Shown: positions 26,181 to 37,396 of the stretch, piece after piece | Layout: every line of letters begins with the position of its first letter | Numbering within the stretch: the stretch's first letter is position 1 | NCBI RefSeq assembly: GCF_013373865.1 | Contig: NC_050470.1 | Location: forward strand, 23,156,856 to 23,220,855 | Origin: Monomorium pharaonis | Taxonomy: Eukaryota; Arthropoda; Insecta; Hymenoptera; Formicidae | Direction of reading: 5' to 3' | Length of the DNA: 64,000 nt | Position numbers and translations under genes: made by a program | The notes under the pieces: generated by a model | Told to the model about the DNA's origin: nothing | The model's input: the letters and a program-made list of their open reading frames with translations, nothing else | Databases searched by the model: none

Positions 26181-27063
26181 AAATTGTGGTATCACCATAA
26201 ACGTATCATTTCATAAATAGTCTGCTTATAGAATTCTCTCTTCCTCTCTCCTATGAAATAAAATAAGGTATATCACATCAATATATTAGATTCTCACATG
26301 TCACATGTCTGAACTACAGCGAATTCACATGTCAACGACATTCACAGAATCCATCTGTAATTCAAATCAATGATATTTATGGTCCGAGTCTCGTTCATCA
26401 ATTCAGGTGAAAAAAAGCTTATTCATCTGTACATCGTTTAGCAACCAAAATGTGTAATTCAATACAGCATTCTGAAACGCGCCATATCACGTCGAATGGA
26501 ATAACGGTAGCATCTACGGTAGAGCGCGACAAGTTCTGATCGCTTTCCGGTGCACTTGCACGTATCCTTGCGAAACAAACGCATCGTGGAGTAACGTCAG
26601 ATACCGACGAAGTTTGTCCGCCTAACTTTTCGTCACTCTGGATACAGTGTTCTTCCACACTTCCGATATTGAATATCGTTTGAATTGGATTGGAAAGCAT
26701 TAAGGAGAGCTTTGATACTTATACTCAATCTTCATTTAGGAATGAGTTGAAATTTAGGAAATTCACTGTACTGAAAGACCTAGTTGAATAAAACAAAAAT
26801 TTTTGATCGATCTATTTTGTTTAATTAAATTTGTAATTTACAGTAACAAAAAAGTATGTTATCAGAAACAAATAAAATATTAGAATAATAAAATTTGTAT
26901 GAATTTGTTTTTCAACCAAATTTAATAACGATAACAAGCGCATTCTCAATACGACCGCTGCACAAAACACCGCCGAAATGAGACATGCGGCTACATTTTC
27001 CTGCAAGAAAAATACAACTCAGTACATTATAATTAAACCATTTACATATAACTCTCGACACAG

Positions 27064-27082
27064 TCTCTCTCTCTCTCTCTCT
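27064..27082. repeat. (TC)n microsatellite
   Basis: About nine perfect TC units preceded by CACAG. Confidence 0.9.
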
Positions 27083-27162
27083 ATTATTTAAAATTTTTAA
27101 TAAAATTACTAATAAAGCATGTTATTAATTATTATATGAAGAATGTTATTAATTATTATATT

Positions 27163-27359
27163 ATATAGAGAAAATTTTATAGTAAAAATTACTGTAAATA
27201 ATAAGCGCGGACCAAGAAAGTACTTATAAAAATTTTTACTGTGTTTTTCATCAAATTACTATTGTATTTATACCACTTATGGTATAATTCTCTAAAATTT
27301 TTTGTGGTTCGTGGCTACTATCATAAATAGTAATTTTACTATAAAATTTTCTCCGTGTA
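27163..27359. mobile_element. degenerate MITE, same family as the element at 33 kb
   Basis: The right end reads ...AGTAATTTTACTATAAAATTTTCTCCGTGTA. The left end, starting near 27163, carries GAGAAAATTTTATAGTAAAA followed by ATTACT, the reverse complement of the right end but for one extra A. The two arms pair imperfectly over about 60 bp. The outermost left bases have decayed (TATA instead of TACACG). The CTCCGTGTA end matches the terminus of the better preserved element at 33024-33280. TA at the borders suggests a Tc1/mariner-type target-site duplication. At about 195 bp with no coding capacity, this is a non-autonomous remnant. The superfamily assignment is inference. Confidence 0.7.
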
Positions 27360-29029
27360 AATTATAAATAACATTATTTCATAATAATATTTAATTTAAT
27401 CATATTTTTTTATGTAATAAAGAGAATATTAAATATGTAATTATATTATACAGTTTTTTGCTTATTCCCTCTAGCATAACACTCATATAAAGAAAAATAA
27501 TTCTGTCACAAATTCTTTTATACTTAAAAAAAAAAAACACTTCTAATATGTTTGTGAAGTTAAGACCGCTTGTTCACATTTATTGACTTTATTCCTAACT
27601 TCGACTTCGTCACGGAACCGACATTCCTCTGAGAAATACCCATGAATTTTAAATGTAAAGCGCCGCAAAGGCACATCGTGGGAACGTGTGCGCTTTGGAT
27701 AAGTTCTCCCAACGGATGACCACGCAAAAATGTTTCGGGTATGAAATTTTATGTAAAATGCAGACTTGTCTCTTAAACGTCGAAATTAAATTCACAAGGG
27801 TAAATATTTATTGCAACCTAGTAACACTTTATTTCTGCAAACTTTTACAGACTTTTGCTGAATTCAATTTCAAGAACTTAATTTTTTTTGCAATTTTTGA
27901 CTGATTGCTTTGCTCTCCTTTTATTTCTTTGCTTCCGAGCCATTTTGTTCTAAATGGTCAATGCTATTTCCTACAATACTACTGTACTAATTATGTGTAA
28001 CCAACCGGTATTAATGTCCAAGTAGTACTTCTAAATATTACAAAAAATTGTAATTTGAATGATGAATTGGTTTGTTTATTAACAATAAGATAAAATCTAA
28101 AAATTCAGCTAAAAAAATATCAAAATTTTTGTAAAAATTTAAAATTCACTTTAATATAAAAAGCAAACTTTATTTCAATGTTCGTGATATTCTTTTTCAA
28201 ATAATTTCATTAATTTTATGTTATATAACATTATATCTTATTATATGATTAGAAGTATAGTGTGCGCGCGAATGCTATTTAGAAAGTATTACATTTTTCA
28301 ACACTTTCCAGACAATAAGCAGCTAAAACAAAAATAAAAAAAAAGAAATGGATTGTAATAATAATATAAATTTTATTTTATGATCTAAAGAGACTAGAAA
28401 ATGATTAAAATAATTGAAGATTAACAAAGTATTTAAAATAAATCTAAGAAATTATGTTAATAATATACGAATATTCTTCGAGAGCCAATTTCCTCAAATT
28501 GGTTAAATTTGGTCATATCTGTGATAAAGCAATTACTATATAAAACTTGTATGTGATAATGTAAAATGAAGGAACTTCTATTTGCTTTTGATTGCTGTAA
28601 CAATGAAACCGAGAATTTAGTTCTGAAATAAGCTTCTGAATTGAAAAATTTTTTGCGACTGTTTACTTGGCGAGTACATATACCAGATCGTTTAATTAAA
28701 ATTTCTCGGCCAGAAAACGAGATCCGGCACGGCCAGCGAATCGCAAGTTAAATGGACAAATGGTTTCTGTGACCCATAAAAGCCGATCTGGATTTCGAAT
28801 GTTCAAAAAGTTCGATTTGTTCAAAGTTCAAGGCTGATTGATACTAAAAAAATTTTATTATTTTACATAAAAATATCATATCATGTATTAAAGTGTACAA
28901 AATCAAATTTTCTTCATTCAAGTTAAATAACGGCAGCAATAATTCACAGTTAAATTAAAGATTAAAAACAAGTAAAGAGTTCTATTAAATTTCGACTTCC
29001 TTGTTACAATAATACGCCCAGCAAAATCT

Positions 29030-29600
29030 ACAATGTCTTTCTGAGAAGAAATATGAGTACAGCCACGAAAATCGTATGTTTTCGCCTTTTATGACTCTTC
29101 GAAGTATTTCCACCGGAATCAGGATCTTCCTCTCCTCATATTGGACGAATATCCTAGCTTTGGGCCCTGCTTGTGAGATTTACTGCGGCGTACCACACTT
29201 GCACGTTAGCCACGTTTAGGTTCAATCCTTTCGCGCGACGTGACAAATAACACTGCCCTCTTTTCGTCAGGAATGGATATCCGCTACGATGAACGGAGGA
29301 GTGTAGGGATGGACGGTATCAACGATAGTACGAGTAACGCGACACGAGCTGGAGAGCGGAAACGATCTACGCGGATATAGCTCCCCGTACGGACGTCAAC
29401 GTCGACGCAAAAGCGCGGCTGGGTAGTCTTCACAAGGACGAGAGAACCAGAAAAAGGAAACGACGTGAGCTCCATCGGCGCCGGGCTTTCACAGTGGATT
29501 TCCGAAGCGGAAAAGGCGCCAGTCCGACGTGAGGAAACCAAGCAAGCGATTACGTTCAAAAAATAAAAAGAGAATAAGAAAATATTCGACACGTGGCTTC
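29030..29600. other. GC-rich, CpG-containing island
   Basis: About 570 bp of 45-50% GC with many CpGs. On plus, ATG at 29273 opens 35 codons in a Ser/Arg/Asp-rich frame. On minus, a frame of about 100 codons spans 29284-29592, but it starts at GTG and its first in-frame ATG leaves only about 63 codons. Neither product is recognised. Open frames on both strands are expected at this GC. A promoter, untranslated exon or enhancer are all possible. Confidence 0.35.
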
Positions 29601-30166
29601 TCTGCGCTGTGAAAGAATGATGCTCCTGTTATTATTGAAGAATTAAAGTCTTTCTACGAATCCCAAATCTTCGAGTAATAGAATGCAAATATTAATATAA
29701 ATAAAATTCCGCGTGCGTAAAGATCGATCGAAAATATTTCTTTCGCTAACATAAGAGAAAATAATAATTATTATTATTTCCTGCTAAACGATTTTTAAGC
29801 AATCTGCAAAGAGGTATTCATAGGGATGGGAAAGGCAAGATTGCTTTCATAAAATCCGTTTTACGATATGACTGCGTTTGCACACAGTGAAACCATGTAA
29901 TCAGGTTGTTTCGTACATTCCGCATAAACAAAATTGCATCACGTCGATATTTACTAGTAATGGGGATTTTACTTTAAAGTGAAACTTGTGTATTCCTCTT
30001 GCGCTTTTGCATATTCATCCTGATACTTTTCGATAATCGAGAGACATCGAAACGATCGCACGAGACACATTTATTCGAAACACAAACGCCGAGGGCTGTC
30101 GCTCGTAAATTCAACGTCTCTCGATTTCAATTTCGTGGCTTATTTACTCAAAGATGTACGTATATG

Positions 30167-30175
<9 letters not shown>

Positions 30176-30218
<43 letters not shown>
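30176..30218. repeat. (AT)n microsatellite with CATA flanks
   Basis: A perfect AT run of about 21 units, followed by CATACACACATACATACATGTG and preceded by GCATACATAC. Open frames across it, which read as Ile-Tyr runs, are repeat artefacts. Confidence 0.95.
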
Positions 30219-30222
<4 letters not shown>

Positions 30223-31107
30223 CACACATACATACATGTGTTTTGTGTGTATATGTGTCTTTATATATAGCATACACAAAATATCGAAGACAGGAATAAG
30301 CCGACCTGAGCCGAGAAAATCGAGTTCCGCCCAATGTTTGCGCCAGAATTTGATTTTCATTCTACGGTGTTAATAGCCAGCTCGAACAAAGAGAGTGAAC
30401 AAAAGAGGAAATTGGTCGGTAACGGTATTCAAATAGATAGAAAGTGCAACGACTTTTATCACCCTTTTCTCATCCACCCCGCAATTTCCTAAATTAGCGC
30501 TCAAAATCGCCTAGCAACAGCCGCAAGGAGTTTTTCGTTCACAATTTTGCAATATACATAGACTTCTAGAGTTTCATGTACCAGTATTTTTTTCTTTTTT
30601 TAAATTATGTTTAGTTCAAAAGTTTTAAAAGGTGTATTTTTTGTCATTATGTCACGAACAATTTTTGCATCAAGTTTAGGAATTAAAAATTTGAAGATAC
30701 AACTACAACACAATATGAGTGGCGTAGAGTTATTTTTGTTAATAGAATTAATTACACTATACTGATAATAGATATGTCAATTTAATTTTCATTTCGATTG
30801 TTTAATTTTTAAGTTTAGTTTCTGCTAATAACAGCCGACAACCATTTAAACAACGCACGTACTATTGGATTGTAAATCAAATTTTACAAGCTACGAGATG
30901 ATTTGATAATCATAATACAACAATCTTCCTATGTAATTTTCTTTTAATAAAAAATAAAGTAATTTAAGATATATAGTATATATATATATATTACAATTAT
31001 ACATATTTGTGTATACACACATATAAAAAACAAATGAAACAGTTAATATTAATTTTACAAGATCTGAACAATCGTAATTTTATTGCTCTTCTGCAGTAGA
31101 AGTTCTC

Positions 31108-31137
31108 TTTAACTGTGACATCTTTGTTACAGTTAAA
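31108..31137. repeat. hairpin around TTTAACTGT/ACAGTTAAA
   Basis: Arms TTTAACTGTGACA and TGTTACAGTTAAA pair over 13 bp (one G-T wobble if RNA) with a 4-nt loop (TCTT). Confidence 0.55.
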
Positions 31138-33023
31138 ACTTTTTTATATGAGTGATACTGACTAAACAATCTTTTGACAATTTTTTAATAAGTTTCAAAC
31201 AATTCTTAAAAACATAAAAAATTGCATTTTGTCGTAGATTCTCTTTTCAATGAAGAATAATAAATTATAATTTTAAGACATTTTTATTAATGTACTGTAT
31301 TTATGACTGTAATTAATAAAAATAAAAATATATAATCTCACGACTTAAATTTATAAGAATATTAAATATTTAAAATCTCTGTAAAACATTTCGTTTCTTA
31401 TTTTATTTATTCCATTTTTTTTTTAATATTGAATGTCAAACGATGCATTGAGAAGTAGTAATCCATGTATATCCTTTCGTATTGAAGGTTTGTGAAAAGT
31501 TATTGAAAGATTTCTCCCCTTCGAACATCCTTAAGTGATGATACTTCCAAAAAAGTTCCGCAAGAAAAGCATGTTCAATTTTAAAAGTAACTTTTTGTAC
31601 AAGCACCAACTTTACGCTTTCGTAAATTTCGTAACTTTTAAACTCTTTAATAATATGCACAATTTTATTATCTGATACAAAAAAACGAAGATAATCAGTT
31701 AAAAATTCAAATACATCATCTATTTACGTTCACTTATTAAAGTCACAATCACATTGATCGTAAGCGTAAAAAAAAGCGGAAATATGATTTTAGTGATGTT
31801 AAAGTCATATTTTTTCACACACAAATTTGTTTACATTTATAAATATTTAATTTATTTTCCTAAATCCAGAATTCTTAATTTATGAATAAGAAAATAGTTA
31901 TATATGTATGCTCATAAAATATGGAAGAAAGAGACTTTTCATGCATATATTTTAACATCGCAAATATTAAATACTAGAATCTTTTTATGAAAAGACTCAA
32001 AGATAATTATATTAGAAGAACCAAATGTTATTATAATACATTTCTATAATAAAAATATTATCTTGCTATATTAATAAATAAAATACAAATTGTTAAAAAA
32101 TAATATTTTCTATACTTTCACTTATTCTAATTCCACAAACTCTTTCTGCATAAAAATATTAATTGACTAATTTAAAAAAACAACATTTGCATTATTCAAA
32201 CAAATTTATGAGAATGTTTTATGTAAATGCAGATTGCAAATATCTATATAAACTCAATTATAAGTAATTAACGTGAATGTAGTTTTATTAAACATAAAGA
32301 TTATCTTGGCGACCTCTTGCTTCAATCTGCAAGTAAAAACATGGCATAGCACACCGCAAAGGCAAAACGTTCCTGCGATATTGCGGAGTCACGAAATTTC
32401 TTGCAAAATTTCGTAGCTTATTTATAATAAGTTAAACTGCATGCTAAAAAAAAATTAAAACCACTTTTGTAGGATTAGATTACGCATCGATTACAGGTTT
32501 ACTGCTGCTTAAACGTTGCATTGGAGTACATTTCTCGTGTAAACTGAAAACTGTTTACCGTGCTGATGTAATAAATGGCTCCCCGGAAATTCTCACGTTA
32601 CCTCCCGGAAATTAGAAAACTTTAATTTCAAATCGGGTAACGCGAATCTATTCCTCGGCTCTCGTGATATTCTATTGGATTTTATTTAGTCACGGGCAAT
32701 TAATTTTCAGAGATAGATAAAATGCGTATTAAAGATAGATTCATCTCCAATTGCAAAATTATTCCATCAATATGTTTAATCTGTACATCCTAATTATATT
32801 GATTTAACCGATATATTAATCGTTTGTGGTCGTAGCACGCTGAAACATGATACCCTAGTAATCAAAATTAATCCCAGAATATCGTTGTTAATCTCACATC
32901 CGACAAACATACGTCATTTGTTTCTCTGTCTTTCGTTTCGCATTATTAAACTTGTGAATAAAACGTACACATAGTTCAACAGTTGAGTACAGCTCAACTC
33001 ACGATTAGAACGGTAAAGTGTTC

Positions 33024-33280
33024 TACACGGAGAGAATTTTCTTTTAAAATTTACCTTCAAAATTTGAAAATTGTGGGATAATGTGTGAGCTTGAGAAATT
33101 TGACTATATTTTTTAGTAAAATTTACTATACTTTAGTAAATTTTACTAAAAACATAATAAATTTCATTATACTTTTAGTAAATTTAATTAAAAAGTATAG
33201 TAAAATTCCTCGAGGTCACACATTATCCCACAATTACTAGATTTTGAAGATAAATTTTAAGAGAAAATTCTCTCCGTGTA
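33024..33280. mobile_element. fold-back MITE with long terminal inverted repeats
   Basis: The element begins TACACGGAGAGAATTTTCT at 33024 and ends with the exact complement AGAAAATTCTCTCCGTGTA at 33280. Beyond these 19 bp, the arms stay complementary with scattered mismatches for over 100 bp each, including ATTGTGGGATAATGTGTGA on the left (33070-33088) and its complement on the right. Nearly the whole 257 bp can therefore fold on itself. The flanking TA could be the target-site duplication typical of Tc1/mariner elements. No coding capacity is present. The fold-back structure is directly visible. The superfamily, and the idea that an unseen autonomous relative mobilised it, are inference. Confidence 0.88.
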
Positions 33281-35850
33281 TTGGACATAATTCACCTTAC
33301 GACTGCAAAAGTTTAAATAAACTTTGTAAAACTTAAAATCTTCACGTACAGAATAACATATTTTTAAAAAGTATCATATTCTTTGTCAATTAAATTAAAC
33401 AAATTATGAACATACTATATGTCATGGGTCAAAAATATTTTAAATATTAATAAAACATTTAAAATTAAAAAAATACAATAAAACTAACTTTAAATGTAAT
33501 TCTTGTAATATTTAATACACATGTTTCTCGATGTCTAATATATCGCTAAATAGTATCAAAGAGACTATTATGAGAGATGTGCAACAAATCAAACGTGTAT
33601 TGTACGTCCTACAGTGCGACAGGATAACGCAATGCATTAAAAGCTATATACGTACCAAGAATTTCCGTGATTCCAACGTGTGAACTAATTGTGAGTTATT
33701 ATACGTGCATAATTACATTTCACATAATGACTACGAATGGCCTGACCGTCGGGGCAAACGAAGTTTTTATCACTGCAAGTCCAAATATGGCCGATAACAC
33801 CATATTACGAGCATGCATTCGCGTGAAATTCTGGCAAGCCAAACTGCAACCCCATTCACATCCCACGATGACAAGAGGCACTAATTATTAAGTGGCGCAA
33901 TATATCGTCCTACATCGTCAATTTCGTAGCTGACGTTAATTCAAGCACCGTTAACTTTAAGTGTCTCATCCGTGCAATCCGTAAGCGCTTTTGTGGATAA
34001 TCACTAACTACGCTAAACATATACATATATATCTACATATAGAGCGCATAATAAATATAGACACACAAAATGGCAACGTAAAGAATAATAAGTCATTGTT
34101 TTTAAAATAAAAGCAAAAAATATAATGTATTACGATATACGTAAAATATGACAAAGCATTCCTCGTAGTACATAAGCACAGTTTATGTACCTTAATAAAT
34201 GTAATATCCATAATAATATATTTATAAGTAATCAAGCGATTAAATAAGAAACATATATTTTTATTATTGTCAATTTCTTTTATTTCTGTCGCATAGTTTC
34301 GTCCCTTTGATCTCATCGTGCTCCTTCGTTTTGAAGTTAAAATTAATCGATAATGCTAATTCGTAGGTTGTGTGTGTAGCGTAACGCACAAGCTTAATTA
34401 ACGGCGATCAGATAGCGACTTAAGGCATTCGTGAAGCTTCTTTATATTAAGTTAGCCAGTTTTAGCCATGGTCGAACTAGTCTAAACTTTTCTAATTAGG
34501 CATTCAGGTGTGCCGCCCAGGCCCTTCCGCATCGTATTAGTTTCGTAATTAGTTATATCATGGTGGAAGAATTAACGAGCTCATGAAGTTTCGTTGCGAA
34601 AAGCCGCGAAATGATATCGCGCCCCGTAGCGTCGCGATGCACACATTGTGTGTTCAGCGTCGTGTCTAAACTTTACTACAGAACATGCGAGTTTCTCTGC
34701 CATATATCTACCGGACGATATATATCACTTACAACTTAATTCGAGAAAAGCCAAAACAATAACCCAGATACAAATGCAAAGATATTTACGTCAGAGCACC
34801 GAAACCACGTTTCTTATCCCGTAATTTGGGATTACTACTTCAAAGTCAACTTGTTGCATGACGGATAACTTTCAGATTAATGCTATTAGATATACATAAA
34901 CAAACATCTTGCGGAGGAAGGTTTGTTCAATAGCGATGCTTGCTTATTGTTTACTCTCAAATTAAGAGGATGTTTTCTTAACAAAAGCATTATAAATTTA
35001 CATTCGCGCGTTGAACTTACTATTAATGAATTTACCATTATATATTTTGATGTATTTTGAAAGAAAATAGAAATTTTATAGATTACGCATATAATTTTAA
35101 TTTTTTTATTTTATATGACAAGAAAAATTAAAATTGACAACTAATACACGTTTAATTTAAAGAAAATTTAAATCAACAATCTTGCAAATTTCAAACACAT
35201 TGAAATGTAAAAGTTATCTCTGACTTTAACATATTCCTTTACAATAATTTTCACAAATCTTTTTCATTTAACTTTACTGATGTGTGCTCTCTGCCGTTTG
35301 AGACATGTTTGCTTTGTAAATAATAATATTTACAACTACTACATTAAACTTTTTATCATAAATGTAGTTTATTCTTATGACATCCCAAAATCACATTACT
35401 TGAGAAGAAGCTTGTATAACGTGGTTTATCTTGGTGCCAAAATATGAGGGGTTGAGCCATCTTTCAGAGATTAAAGCTGAAATTGAGCTAATATTAGCGG
35501 ATTATCCTCCTTATCAAAAATCTTTTATCGTTTCAAAGTTCTTGAAATATTGTAAATTTTATGAAAGATCACGCCTAATTATACAACATTTTTAAAGATT
35601 TACGTATTAGACATACTTAAAGCAAGATTTAAGATCTAAAAAATTTAATAAAAATTAATCGAATCGATAAAAGTAAGCTTTCTCATTCTATATATAATTA
35701 TGTAACTATAACACAAATAAAAATAGAAAGTAATGTAAAAAATGTAATAATAAACAATAGCGAAGCGGAGACCAAACAATATAAGAACCCGCAGTTACTA
35801 TTATAAATGCTTTTTGGCAAAATATTAAATTGAATAAATAAATTATTATA
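33281..35850. other. AT-rich stretch with a long moderate-GC block
   Basis: The block at about 34320-34700 has mixed sequence with repeated TTAATTA/TAATTA homeodomain-type cores, several CpGs and no long frame. It looks like a candidate conserved non-coding element. Just to its left, a minus-strand ATG frame of 102 codons (34008-34316) is Ile/Phe/Tyr/Cys-rich and AT-driven. I judge that frame likely chance. The rest is AT-rich filler. Confidence 0.35.
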
Positions 35851-35861
35851 ACACATCGATG

Positions 35862-36096
35862 TTACTTTTGTTTGCCCAACGTCGCGACGGCGGCGTTCCC
35901 ACTGATTAATTTGCGTAGCATTTGCATTCTTCTACGAATGACACCGGGAGCTTTTTTGTTCTCGCTTATCCAATTCTAATTGCTTGCATTCGCACCGTAC
36001 AGAAAGAGTTTCACTAATTACTCTCATATTTCATCTCGCCGCTGCCAAATGAATGTTTTTATCACGTACGGAAGATATCGGTAATCTTTTAGTCAT
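35862..36096 (-). other. cluster of stacked short frames, moderate-GC block
   Basis: On the minus strand three short frames follow one another. An ATG frame of 21 codons (36096 to 36031) starts right after TTTTCTTAG, a possible splice acceptor. A second ATG frame of 31 codons runs from 36027 to 35932. A third frame, open for 37 codons from 35975 to the TAA at 35862, begins directly after CAATTAG, which could act as an acceptor. The third reads as a basic C-terminus with a Lys/Arg-rich helix-like segment. None is recognised. The block also has homeodomain-like ATTA cores and could be a conserved non-coding element instead. It lies immediately downstream, on the minus strand, of the 52-residue membrane micropeptide frame. 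Confidence 0.15.
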
Positions 36097-36201
36097 TGGC
36101 TAAGAAAACACTACATTTAGTTTAAAATCTTTAAAAAATACAAAAAAGTATAAGCAAAAAATTGTTTAAAAAGTTCACTTATTCTTAAAAAAAAAAAAAC
36201 C

Positions 36202-36360
36202 TTATTTGTACTTCACTCTTGACAAATGCTGATATTTCTGCTCAACATCGTAAACGACAGAAACTAACCACATGACAACTACCAGTATCATAATCACGAT
36301 TGTGACGTCGAGGAAGCCGCAACAACTGACGAAAAAGCTGGAATCATTGTCGATGGACAT
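36202..36360 (-). CDS. candidate single-pass membrane micropeptide, 52 residues
   Basis: ATG (complement of CAT at 36358-36360) opens 52 codons ending in TAA at 36202-36204. An in-frame TAG lies three codons upstream, so this ATG is the natural start, with G at -3. The product has a short acidic/Ser N-terminus (MSIDNDSS), then Phe-Phe and a Cys-Cys-Gly. A very hydrophobic Val/Ile/Met-rich stretch at about residues 17-37 is long enough to cross a membrane once, and a polar basic tail with Glu, Gln, Arg and Lys follows. The order resembles insect and vertebrate single-pass micropeptides in general layout. I do not recognise the sequence, and it lacks the sarcolamban core motif. GT/AT-rich DNA naturally encodes Val/Ile, so chance remains a serious alternative. 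More short frames follow downstream on the same strand. Confidence 0.27.
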   Translation of the reverse strand: MSIDNDSSFFVSCCGFLDVTIVIMILVVVMWLVSVVYDVEQKYQHLSRVKYK

Positions 36361-37258
36361 TGCATGCTAGGACGTGGATATTTTTGTGGCCATCTCCTCC
36401 CAATTGAACCTCTAGTGATGTACTCAGCAAGCGAGCGATCGGAAAAAAATTTGTCAGCTCTCTGCTTCGGCTTTTATCTCGGCTATAGAAAAAAGTTCGA
36501 CGCTGAGGATTAATTCTACAACATATTTTCGAACAAAATTCCCCCTATTCTCGCGATTTCTTTTATATGCAAAATGTTATATACGCGTAGTAAATATATA
36601 CATATAATACTCTTTCTATAGTACATACATATATCATACAAATATACATAATTTTGTACATACAAAATTTAATAAAAAATTGAATACCAGTTTTTCACAA
36701 AGATTTTCTATAGAAAAATTATTCTCCTTTTTCTCACTTTTCTCTAATAAATTTGTTATACTCCATCTAAATTATACTTCATCATATATTATATTTTTCT
36801 CTTTTATCCTAAATACATTAACAATTAAGTTTAAAAATAAAAGTTTCTTCAGAAATTACTTCTCTAGAAATTAGAAAAAACAATTTACTAGAAAATAATA
36901 AATTTTAGTTTAAATCAATAATAATATATAATTATCGCAAAATTATAAAATTTTACAAACGGTTTTACCAACAATGTATAACCCAACTTAAAGTATAATG
37001 TAGAATATGTAAAATACAATCATATTTCCCGCATATCTCGGGAACATAGGAAAAATAAAATTTTAATATCATATGGAAGAGGCTAATTTCCATTTTGCAT
37101 ATCATTTTGCCTATCGTGACTACTGTATTATATCTGTATTCCTATCTTGTTCATATTTTCTAAATGTTTCTCAGTAGCTATTATTGTGCTAATATTAACC
37201 TATTAATATTCGGAGCTAATTATTAGTCGAAAATCATGAAGCAATATAGCTCTCCTTG

Positions 37259-37396
37259 ATGCCTACACGCGAACGTTATGAAAATGGAAGATCGATCTCG
37301 TCACTGAAATGCAATCCGACCGTGTTAATTCGCGAGCGTGAAGCCCAGCTGCCGCGCGAGACTGACGTGTTGAGAATCAGATTACCTGAAATTTAA
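37259..37396 (+). CDS. small ORF, 45 residues, highly charged
   Basis: ATG at 37259 opens 45 codons ending in TAA, with an in-frame TAG four codons upstream. The product is hydrophilic and rich in Arg and Glu with alternating charge, of the kind seen in coiled or disordered protein segments, and has a single Cys. No signal peptide or membrane segment is present. The frame sits in a 200-bp block of about 47% GC with many CpGs, where a 45-codon frame has roughly a one-in-ten chance at any start. It may instead be part of a regulatory element. No family is recognised. Confidence 0.1.
   Translation: MPTRERYENGRSISSLKCNPTVLIREREAQLPRETDVLRIRLPEI

Larger units (their letters stand above)
19831..27160. 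other. very AT-rich gene-free stretch
   Basis: Long AT-rich sequence. It contains (TA)n at 21779, a local duplication at 24021-24240 and a hairpin at 21478-21505 (9-bp arms ATGTAGTCA/TGACTACAT, 10-nt loop). It also holds a GT run at about 26154-26180, a CT run at 27064-27082 and the open frame at 25175-25648. A moderate-GC patch at 26290-26720 shows no recognisable exon. Otherwise I see nothing. Confidence 0.5.
27360..33020. other. AT-rich stretch with one GC island
   Basis: Contains the GC island 29030-29600 and a (TA)n run at 30176 (both listed), and a hairpin at 31108-31137. It also has regulatory-looking moderate-GC patches at 28680-28830 and 32560-32720. In the latter, CCCGGAAATT occurs twice, 24 bp apart. 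The rest is AT-rich with nothing recognised. Confidence 0.45.

Noticed and set aside
29284..29592. 102-codon minus frame with an apparent signal peptide
   Set aside because: The first codon is GTG. The first in-frame ATG lies after the supposed signal peptide, and the plus strand is also partly open.
30140..30373. Overlapping frames on both strands with Tyr-Ile runs
   Set aside because: They cross the (AT)n microsatellite, and the flanking parts are not recognisable.
34008..34316. 102-codon minus ATG frame
   Set aside because: It is Ile/Phe/Tyr/Lys-rich as expected from AT-rich DNA, has no recognised motif, and is within the range of chance.
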